The translations under genes were made by a program, and so were the position numbers. DNA of 38,420 nucleotides from Gemmataceae bacterium (GTDB lineage: Bacteria; Planctomycetota; Planctomycetia; Gemmatales; Gemmataceae): positions 1 through 38,420 of the forward strand of contig JAIBBI010000036.1 in the NCBI GenBank assembly GCA_019694755.1, in the 5' to 3' direction. The first letter of the stretch is position 1. The number at the start of each line of letters is the position of its first letter. The notes under the pieces were generated by a model. The model saw only the letters and a list, made by a program, of their open reading frames with translations. It made no database searches and was not told the origin of the DNA. Of this stretch, positions 16,128 through 23,344 are shown in pieces.

Positions 16128-18173
16128 ATGCGGAAACTGAGTCATCGAGTGATTCTGGCCATGATGGCCGGGGCCGCGACCGCCTCGGCGGCGGATCCCG
16201 CCCCGACGCCGGTCGGCAAGGAAACCGGGCTGGTCAGTCGCAAGGTCTACTTCGGCAATGCCGACAAGTCGGCCGTGCGTTACAGCCCCGACGGCAGCCA
16301 GATCAGCTTCATCGCCCCGGTCGACGGCGTGATGAATGTTCACGTCGGGCCGGCCGACAAGCCCGAGGCCGCCAAGCCCGTCACCCGCGACACCAAGCGC
16401 GGCATCCGCCAGTATTTCTGGGCCTACACCAGCAAGCACCTGCTCTACATGCAAGATGAGGGCGGCAACGAGAACTTCCACCTCTTCAGCGTGAACCTCG
16501 CCGACGGCACGGTGAAAGACCTGACCCCGGAGAAGAACGTCCGGGCGATGCCGGATTCGCCGAACCCGAAGTTCCCGACCAGCCTGCTCGTCGGGATCAA
16601 CGACCGCGACCCGCGATTCCACGACCTGTACCGCGTCGACATCGTAACGGGCGAACGGAAACTGATCGAGAAGAACGAGGGCTTCGCAGGCTACCAGACC
16701 GACAACGACGACAAGGTCCGCCTCGCGCAGAAGACGATGCCCGACGGGTCGATGCAGTACATGCAACCCGATGGAAAGGGCGGCTGGAAGGACTTTCTGA
16801 ACATCCCGATGGAAGACTCGCTGACGACGCACCCGGCCGGGTTCGACAAGTCGGGCGACATCATGTACTTCGTCGACAGCAGGAAGCGGGACACCGGCGC
16901 GCTGACGGCGATGGACCTCAAGACCGGCAAGCAGACTGTGATTGCCGAGGACCCGAAGTGCGATGCCGGCAACGTGCTGACGCACCCGACCGAGCACACC
17001 ATTCAGGCGGTGAGCTTCACTTACGACCGCACTCGCTGGGACTTCAAGGACCCGGAGGTGAAGGCGGACTATGAAGTGCTCCGCAAGGTGGCCGACGGCG
17101 ACGTCATCTTCTCGTCGCGGACGCTCGACGACAAGCGCTGGATCGTCGCGTTCCTGATGGACGACGGCGCGATGCGCTACTATCGGTACGACCGCGCGAC
17201 GAAGAATGCGAGCTTCCTGTTCACAAACCGCAAGGACCTCGACGGCGTGCCGCTGGCCAAGATGCACCCGCGGGTGATCAAGTCGCGCGACGGGCTGAAC
17301 CTCGTCAGCTACCTGACCCTGCCGTTGGGCACGGACAAAGATAACAACGGCGTGCCGGACAAGCCGGTGCCGATGGTGCTGTTCGTTCACGGCGGCCCGT
17401 GGGCACGCGACGACTGGGGCCTGAACCCGTACCACCAGTTCTACGCCAACCGCGGCTATGCCGTTCTGAGCGTGAACTTCCGCGGCTCGACGGGGTTCGG
17501 CAAAAGCTTCCTGAATGCCGGCAACCGTGAATGGGCCGGCAAGATGCACGACGATCTGATCGATGCCGTTAACTGGGCGGTCGACCAGAAAGTCGCGATC
17601 AAGGACAAGATCGCCATCGTCGGCGGCAGTTACGGCGGCTATTCGACGTTGGTCGGGCTCACCTTCACGCCGGACACGTTCGCCTGCGGCGTCGACATCG
17701 TCGGTCCATCAAACATCGTCACGCTTCTCAACACCATCCCGCCCTACTGGGCGCCGATGGTCCAGGTGTTCAAGGACCGCGTCGGCGATCACACGAGCGA
17801 AGCGGGCAAGCTATTCCTTGCCGAGCGGTCGCCGCTGACGCACGTCGACAAGATCCGCCGGCCGCTGCTGATCGCCCAGGGCGCTAACGACCCGCGGGTG
17901 AAGCAAAGCGAATCGGATCAGATCGTCAAGGCGATGCAGGAACACAAGATTCCGGTGACCTATGTGCTGTTCCCGGATGAGGGGCACGGCTTTCAGCGGC
18001 CGACCAACAGCCTCGCGTTCAATGCCGTCACCGAGGCGTTCCTCGCCAAGTACCTCGGCGGGCGGTTCGAGGCGATCGGCGACGCGTTCAGCAACTCGAC
18101 GATCACCATCCCGGCCGGCGCAGGCGACGTGCCCGGCATTGAAGGTAAGCTGCCCGTGAAGGCCTCGAAGTAA
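16128..18173 (+). CDS. S9 family (prolyl oligopeptidase-like) serine peptidase, exported
   Basis: A 681-residue peptidase. A signal peptide covers about 1-21 (MMAGAATASAA). Residues 35-375 are a beta-propeller with repeated blades (RYSPDGSQISFIAP, HLLYMQDEGGNENFHLF, WIVAFLMDDG). The alpha/beta-hydrolase domain is at about 385-645: oxyanion HGGPW at 421-425, nucleophile Ser501 in GGSYGGY, Asp588 in GANDPRV and His620 in DEGHGF. The triad is complete, so it is probably an active dipeptidyl/acylaminoacyl-peptidase. ATG 16128 is preceded by AGGA; an earlier in-frame ATG at 16092 would spoil the signal peptide. It ends 4 bp from the stop of the convergent sulfatase, with no terminator visible. Confidence 0.92.
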   Translation: MRKLSHRVILAMMAGAATASAADPAPTPVGKETGLVSRKVYFGNADKSAVRYSPDGSQISFIAPVDGVMNVHVGPADKPEAAKPVTRDTKRGIRQYFWAYTSKHLLYMQDEGGNENFHLFSVNLADGTVKDLTPEKNVRAMPDSPNPKFPTSLLVGINDRDPRFHDLYRVDIVTGERKLIEKNEGFAGYQTDNDDKVRLAQKTMPDGSMQYMQPDGKGGWKDFLNIPMEDSLTTHPAGFDKSGDIMYFVDSRKRDTGALTAMDLKTGKQTVIAEDPKCDAGNVLTHPTEHTIQAVSFTYDRTRWDFKDPEVKADYEVLRKVADGDVIFSSRTLDDKRWIVAFLMDDGAMRYYRYDRATKNASFLFTNRKDLDGVPLAKMHPRVIKSRDGLNLVSYLTLPLGTDKDNNGVPDKPVPMVLFVHGGPWARDDWGLNPYHQFYANRGYAVLSVNFRGSTGFGKSFLNAGNREWAGKMHDDLIDAVNWAVDQKVAIKDKIAIVGGSYGGYSTLVGLTFTPDTFACGVDIVGPSNIVTLLNTIPPYWAPMVQVFKDRVGDHTSEAGKLFLAERSPLTHVDKIRRPLLIAQGANDPRVKQSESDQIVKAMQEHKIPVTYVLFPDEGHGFQRPTNSLAFNAVTEAFLAKYLGGRFEAIGDAFSNSTITIPAGAGDVPGIEGKLPVKASK

Positions 18174-18177
18174 CAGC

Positions 18178-19668
18178 CTAACGAGCTGACTTGTCGAGTG
18201 CCTTGATCGAGAACTCTTTCGATGAGACGTGTTCCCGATCCATGATGGATGTCAACTTTCTGACCTCGTCGGGCATCTGCCCGGCGAGGTCTTTCGTTTC
18301 CGCCCGGTCGGCGGCTAGGTCGTACAGTTCGACGCCACCTGGCGACTTATCCTTGGCTTTCGCTCCGGGGTTCAGGTTTCGGCGGATCGCCTTCAAGTTC
18401 CCGACCCGCACGCACTGCTGGCCGCCGTACCCGGGCGACTCGCGGTACAGAAACGCCCGGGCCGGTTGCTGTTCGCCGCACAGCGTGGGCCAGAAGCTGA
18501 TTCCGTCGATGTCGCGGGGGACAGCGTTCTTCGCGCCGGCCATCTCCAGCAACGACGGCAACCAATCCTCGAAGCCGGTGACGCGGTCGCTGACTGTGCC
18601 GGGAGCAATCCGGCCCGGCCAGGCGACGATGCCCGGCACGCGGAATCCGCCCTCGTAGAATGAACCCTTCCGCCCGCGAAGGCCGGCCGCACTGTCGAAG
18701 AAGGCCGAGTCGGTGCCGCCAAGTTGATCGTAGAGTGGGCCGTTGTCGCTCGTGAACACAACGACGGTGTTGTCGGCAATCTTCAACTCGTCGAGCAGAC
18801 TCAACAGCCGACCGATGTCGCGGTCCATGCGAGTGATCATCGCGGCGTAGGCCGCCCGCGGCCGCGGGTGTGGCAGGTAGCCGCGGTTCCCCGTGTAGGG
18901 CGTCTCGGGAAACGCGTCGGCATACTCGCGGAGTGAGTCCTCCGGCACTTGCAGCGCGAGGTGCGGCACTGTCGTCGGGTAATACAGAAAGAACGGCCGG
19001 TCACGGTGCTCGCGCACGAACTCGAGCGCCTTTTCGGCAATGACATCGGGTGCGTACTCCTTCCCGGCATAGCCCGCGTAGGTCTTGGGGTCGTTGAGGT
19101 CTGCGCCGGTCGGGAGTTTCTGATGGGCCGCGAGTTTCGGGTTGTTCAGCGGGTATGGCTTGGCGTTATCCCAAAGACTGGTCGGGTAGTAGTTGTGGGC
19201 GACGGCCTGGCAGTTGAATCCGAACCAGCGGTCGAAGCCCTGCTTCAGTGGGTCACCCGGGCTGCCCACCGGGCCAAGACCCCATTTGCCGAACCCGCCG
19301 AGGGCGTAGCCCTGCCGCTTGAGCGCGAGCGGCAGGCCGAGGTAATCGGCCGGGACGCTTTCCTGACCTTCTGGATAGCCCTTCTGCTGGCGGTTATCGC
19401 GGATGTAAGCGTGCCCGGGGTGTCGGCCGGTCATGAGCACGCACCGCGACGGAGCGCAGACATTGCTGCCGGAGTAGTGCGAAGTCAGCCGCATGCCGCG
19501 GGCCGCGAGAGCGTCGAGGTTCGGCGTGCGGATCTTCGGTTGCCCGAAGCAGCCGAGATCGCCGTACCCGAGATCGTCCGCGAGGATGAAGACGATGTTC
19601 GGCAGCCGATCGGCGGCGGTCGCGGTAGTACAAGCGAGCGTGAACAGAATCGTGGCTAAAGCACGCAT
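18178..19668 (-). CDS. Secreted type I sulfatase (arylsulfatase family)
   Basis: A 496-residue sulfatase that removes sulfate esters, probably from sulfated polysaccharides. A signal peptide covers 1-19. Metal ligands D31 and D32 are in FILADDLGYGD, and D308/N309 in FTSDNG. The active-site motif CAPSRC begins at C71, the cysteine that a formylglycine-generating enzyme must oxidise. TGRHPGH at 80-86, K128 in GFGKWG, H236 in TVPHLAL and K334 fit the family active site. Start ATG 19668 has GGAGAG 5-6 bases upstream. The gene shares a 143-bp divergent region with the aldehyde dehydrogenase gene, which holds an imperfect hairpin (GTGCC/GGCAC) but no clear promoter. Confidence 0.94.
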   Translation of the reverse strand: MRALATILFTLACTTATAADRLPNIVFILADDLGYGDLGCFGQPKIRTPNLDALAARGMRLTSHYSGSNVCAPSRCVLMTGRHPGHAYIRDNRQQKGYPEGQESVPADYLGLPLALKRQGYALGGFGKWGLGPVGSPGDPLKQGFDRWFGFNCQAVAHNYYPTSLWDNAKPYPLNNPKLAAHQKLPTGADLNDPKTYAGYAGKEYAPDVIAEKALEFVREHRDRPFFLYYPTTVPHLALQVPEDSLREYADAFPETPYTGNRGYLPHPRPRAAYAAMITRMDRDIGRLLSLLDELKIADNTVVVFTSDNGPLYDQLGGTDSAFFDSAAGLRGRKGSFYEGGFRVPGIVAWPGRIAPGTVSDRVTGFEDWLPSLLEMAGAKNAVPRDIDGISFWPTLCGEQQPARAFLYRESPGYGGQQCVRVGNLKAIRRNLNPGAKAKDKSPGGVELYDLAADRAETKDLAGQMPDEVRKLTSIMDREHVSSKEFSIKALDKSAR

Positions 19669-19811
19669 GACAACTCTCCGCGACTGATGCGATTGGGCTC
19701 AGTGTATACTCGCCGGTGCCGCGTTGGCACGAGTCACCGGGTGAGCCTGATCCATACAATTCCCGGACCACGTGAGTGGTGTCATTGGCTGGAAATCACC
19801 GGGAGATCTCG

Positions 19812-21314
19812 ATGCTAGAGTATTCGAACGATGCGGTGCAGATTGGCCGGCGGTCGGTCGCCGGTAAGGGCGAGTCGCTCGCCGTTCGTTCTCCCATTGA
19901 CGGCTCGACTCTGGGCACGCTTACCTCGGCCGGGGTCGGCGACCTGAAGCACGTTATCACCGCCGCCAGCGAAGCGTTCGTGCATTGGCGGGTCGTGCCC
20001 GCGCCGGTGCGGGGCGAGTTCGTCCGCCGGATCGGCGAGAAGCTGCGCGAGCGGAAGAAAGACCTCGCCGAGATTGTCAGCCGGGAGGCGGGCAAGATCA
20101 CGGCCGAAGCGCTCGGCGAAGTGCAGGAAATGATCGACATCTGCGACTTCGCCGTCGGCCTCAGCAGGCAGCTTTACGGATTGACCATCGCCAGCGAGCG
20201 GCCGGGGCACCGGCTTATGGAGCAGTGGCATCCGCTAGGTCCCGTCGGCGTGATCTCGGCGTTCAACTTTCCGGTGGCCGTGTGGGCGTGGAATGCCATG
20301 CTCGGCCTCGTGGCCGGCGACCCGATCATATGGAAGCCGTCGCCGAAGACTCCGCTCTCGGCCTTGGCTACGCACGGCATCGTCCGCGAAGTGATGGCAG
20401 AGTGCCCCGACGTCCCGGATGGCGTGCTGAGCGTCATCGTCGGCGCCACGGCGGTGGGCGTCGCGCTCGTCGACGCGCCGGAGTTGCCTTTGATCTCTGC
20501 GACCGGCTCGATCGGCATGGGCCGGGCGGTCGGGCAACGCGTGGCGGCCCGGCTGGGTCGGGTGCTCCTGGAACTCGGCGGCAATAATGCCATGATCGTC
20601 GCGCCCACGGCGGACCTGGAGTTGGCCGTGCGCTCGATTACGTTTTCCGCGGCCGGGACGTGCGGGCAGCGGTGCACGACGCTCCGCCGGCTGATCGCGC
20701 ATGAATCCGTCGCCGATGCATTGGTGACCCGGCTGAAGAGCGTGTTCGCCAAGTTGCCGATCGGCAACCCGCTCGATGCCGGGGTGCTGGTGGGCCCGCT
20801 CGTCGATGCCGGGGCGTTCGAGGCCATGCAGAACGCCCTCGCCGCCGCGAAGAAGTCGGGCGGCGTGGTGACGGGTGGCGAACGGGTCACCGCGGGGGTG
20901 CCGGCCGGGGGCTATTACGTCCGGCCGGCGATCGTCGAGATCGATCCGACAGCGCCGATTGTCGCCGAGGAGACGTTCGCGCCGATCCTGTACGTGATGA
21001 AGTACCGGGATCTGACCGACGCCGTGCGGATTCAGAACGGCGTGCCGCAGGGGCTCGCCTCGGCGATCCTGACCAACGATGTGCGCGAAGCCGAACTGTT
21101 TCTGTCACCCGCGGGGTCCGATTGCGGTATCGCCAATGTCAACATCGGCACCAGCGGCGCGGAGATCGGCGGCGCGTTCGGCGGGGAGAAGGAGACGGGC
21201 GGCGGGCGGGAAAGTGGCTCCGACGCCTGGAAGGCCTACATGCGGCGCACGACGAACACCATCAACTACTCGCGCGACCTGCCGCTGGCCCAGGGCATCA
21301 AGTTCGAGGTCTGA
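19812..21314 (+). CDS. amaB: ALDH7-family aldehyde dehydrogenase (aminoadipate semialdehyde / P6C dehydrogenase)
   Basis: A 500-residue NAD-dependent dehydrogenase. Catalytic residues are N152 in FNFPVAV, E254 in LLELGGNN and C288 in GTCGQRCTT. The C-terminus carries the antiquitin signature: GAEIGGAFGGEKETGGGRESGSDAWKAYMRR split over about 452-482, then TNTINYSRDLPLAQGIKFEV. ALDH7 enzymes oxidise alpha-aminoadipic semialdehyde (in equilibrium with piperidine-6-carboxylate) in lysine and pipecolate breakdown, and also detoxify aldehydes. Start ATG 19812 has GGGAG 7 bases upstream. No other lysine-catabolism gene is nearby, so the aldehyde-protection role remains possible. It ends 5 bp from a convergent gene. 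Confidence 0.92.
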   Translation: MLEYSNDAVQIGRRSVAGKGESLAVRSPIDGSTLGTLTSAGVGDLKHVITAASEAFVHWRVVPAPVRGEFVRRIGEKLRERKKDLAEIVSREAGKITAEALGEVQEMIDICDFAVGLSRQLYGLTIASERPGHRLMEQWHPLGPVGVISAFNFPVAVWAWNAMLGLVAGDPIIWKPSPKTPLSALATHGIVREVMAECPDVPDGVLSVIVGATAVGVALVDAPELPLISATGSIGMGRAVGQRVAARLGRVLLELGGNNAMIVAPTADLELAVRSITFSAAGTCGQRCTTLRRLIAHESVADALVTRLKSVFAKLPIGNPLDAGVLVGPLVDAGAFEAMQNALAAAKKSGGVVTGGERVTAGVPAGGYYVRPAIVEIDPTAPIVAEETFAPILYVMKYRDLTDAVRIQNGVPQGLASAILTNDVREAELFLSPAGSDCGIANVNIGTSGAEIGGAFGGEKETGGGRESGSDAWKAYMRRTTNTINYSRDLPLAQGIKFEV

Positions 21315-21319
21315 ACGGG

Positions 21320-23290
21320 TCAGCCGTTCGACTGATCTACTTTGCCAAATCCGAGCTTGCTCAGGGCTTTGAAGAAGTAAGTTGACAGGCTGCTGCCGGG
21401 TCCCGCGGGATTCTGGGTCGGATCCTGAGCCCCGGGGCTGATCGGGTCGGAGAGGACCGCGCCGCTCAGCCGGAACGCGATCGGTGTGGTCACGTCGAGC
21501 GATGTCGGTGTGGCGGAAACCCGCTGGTATCGCACGGTGTAAACACCTTTGGGTAGCAGCACGGGGCGGTTGTTGGCCATCTGCCCGCCCATCACCGTCA
21601 GGTCATAATACCGGCCGCCCGGTCCATCGATCGTCATGCGCAGGCCGAGTGAGCCCGGTGCGATGACAGACAGCATCAGGTGGAAGACCGAATTCTGCAC
21701 GACGTTCAGTTGAAACGTCTGCGCCATTCCATCGACAGTGCCAGACATCAGTCGCATCGGATTGACGACCAATGAGCCCTGCAACACGCTGAGGTCGTAG
21801 TTGCCAATGGCGGTGGGCGCTGCGGCGGAGAGCTTGACGATGTAATCGGTGTTGGGCAGCAGGGATCGTGCCTGCACGGTCAGCCGGCCGTCGCCGTTGA
21901 AGAGCACGGTGCCGGGGATCGATTGGCCCGTCGAGGTCACGAATCTGACGGCGGGCATCGTGCCATTCACGTCCGCGGCGCGGACAGTCGCAGTCAGTGA
22001 AACGGGTTGCGTCCCGGTGGCCGTGTGCAGCCGGTAGGCATCAACATCGGTCGCGGTTTCGATCGCGCCAGTCGCGGCGAAGAGCCGCTGCACGGCGGTG
22101 AGTGGGGTGGACATCGCGATGTCGTCGTCGCTGCCACCGTCTTCGTTGAACAACGCATGGGTCGGGTCGATGAATAGTTCCGAAAGGTCTTCGGAATCCA
22201 GTTCGATGTACGGACCTGCGTAAACGGAAGGAAGATAAGCCAGAGCGGCCGGAGTGACGGCCGCGTCAAAAGTGGCCGAGACGGCATACCGCCCGATGCC
22301 GAACTCGTCGGCCGTCGCTCCCTCGACCCGAAGGTAATAGCTCTTGTTCGGCACCGTGAGATTGAGGTGAATCGAGACCGTGCCGCCGCCGAGTTCCGTC
22401 GAATACGATTGAGCGATTACTTGTCCGTCGCCGTTGACGAGCGAGAGCTTGGGCGCCAGCAGGCTCAAGCCCCTACTCTGTAGGGTGAAGGTCATCGGGC
22501 CGGAGTAGTTGTCGAGATTCTTGATCTCGAAGAAGTCCAGGTCCGCGTTCGTAGTGATGTCGGCAAAGGCGATCAGCGGATACTCGCCGACATAGGCCGG
22601 TGTGCCTGAGCTGTGGTCCGGCTCGATGTGGTATGAGTGATCGACGGTGTTGTTGTTGCCGATCCGGTCGTACTGGTCCGGTTGCCGGGCACCGTACAGC
22701 GCCTGAATCGAGGCGATGTCGCTCGGCGCGAGTTGCGTGGCCGGTGTGGTGGCGAACTGATTCATGACGGACCCGGGCGCAGTCGAGCCGGCCAGCCCAA
22801 ACGCATGCCCGAGTTCATGTGCAAATACGCTGTACAACGTTGCCTGGGCCGGATTCAGCACATTGGTCGAGTTGTAGACGATGGTACCGGACCAGTAATC
22901 CGCGAAGAACGGGTCGGGCGGCAGCCCGATCGCCAGCGACGAGGCAGGTTGGGGAGTCGCCCCGACGCGGATGTCGCCGGCATGGCGCGACGTGCCGCTG
23001 CCGGGGTTGGAACCGAAGGCCACGCCCGTGTCGACGACCATTCCCAGATCGATGTTGGTGACCGAAGCCCACGACTGGGCCGCCCGCAGAATCTGTTCCT
23101 GCCAGGCCGCGGTCGAGGGGTATTGCGTGTTCAGCGTCTGAAACAGCGAGCTCTTGGCCGTGCTGACTGGGGTCTGGTCTGGGGCAAAACTGATTTTCAA
23201 ATACCGCGGGTCGGCCCAGGGAATGCCGAACGTAGCCGGCAAAGACCGGTCCTCCAGCAAACTGACCCGAAGAAGTGCGGATTTACTCAT
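21320..23290 (-). CDS. Exported matrixin-like metallopeptidase with PPC-like domains
   Basis: A 656-residue protein. The N-terminus has the LEDRSLPA tag at 12-19 typical of large exported planctomycete proteins. Residues 20-205 resemble a metzincin catalytic domain: VFAHELGHAFGLAG at 155-168 with H158, E159 and H162, then a Met-turn-like SVMNQF at 174-179, and LAPSDIASIQALYG at 187-200. The consensus third zinc ligand (HExxHxxGxxH) is Gly168. Residues 248-341 and about 415-505 look like prepeptidase C-terminal (PPC) beta domains (DLDFFEIKN, YYLRVEGA; DVDAYRLHT). Start ATG 23290 has GGGA 5 bases upstream. It begins 54 bp after the stop of the TPR kinase gene on the same strand, so sigma, kinase and peptidase probably share a transcript. 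Confidence 0.85.
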   Translation of the reverse strand: MSKSALLRVSLLEDRSLPATFGIPWADPRYLKISFAPDQTPVSTAKSSLFQTLNTQYPSTAAWQEQILRAAQSWASVTNIDLGMVVDTGVAFGSNPGSGTSRHAGDIRVGATPQPASSLAIGLPPDPFFADYWSGTIVYNSTNVLNPAQATLYSVFAHELGHAFGLAGSTAPGSVMNQFATTPATQLAPSDIASIQALYGARQPDQYDRIGNNNTVDHSYHIEPDHSSGTPAYVGEYPLIAFADITTNADLDFFEIKNLDNYSGPMTFTLQSRGLSLLAPKLSLVNGDGQVIAQSYSTELGGGTVSIHLNLTVPNKSYYLRVEGATADEFGIGRYAVSATFDAAVTPAALAYLPSVYAGPYIELDSEDLSELFIDPTHALFNEDGGSDDDIAMSTPLTAVQRLFAATGAIETATDVDAYRLHTATGTQPVSLTATVRAADVNGTMPAVRFVTSTGQSIPGTVLFNGDGRLTVQARSLLPNTDYIVKLSAAAPTAIGNYDLSVLQGSLVVNPMRLMSGTVDGMAQTFQLNVVQNSVFHLMLSVIAPGSLGLRMTIDGPGGRYYDLTVMGGQMANNRPVLLPKGVYTVRYQRVSATPTSLDVTTPIAFRLSGAVLSDPISPGAQDPTQNPAGPGSSLSTYFFKALSKLGFGKVDQSNG

Positions 23291-23344
23291 GGATTCCCAC
23301 GCCCGAACGCACGCTCATTCTAAGAGGAGTCGCCTGCCGCCGGG

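Noticed and set aside
16113-17549. Long - strand open frame inside the S9 peptidase
   Set aside because: Antisense shadow of a complete peptidase with an intact catalytic triad; no ribosome site or domain.
19669-19811. Promoters or operator between the sulfatase and aldehyde dehydrogenase genes
   Set aside because: A TATACT-like sequence and a 5-bp hairpin are present, but no -35 with proper spacing on either strand; too weak to call.
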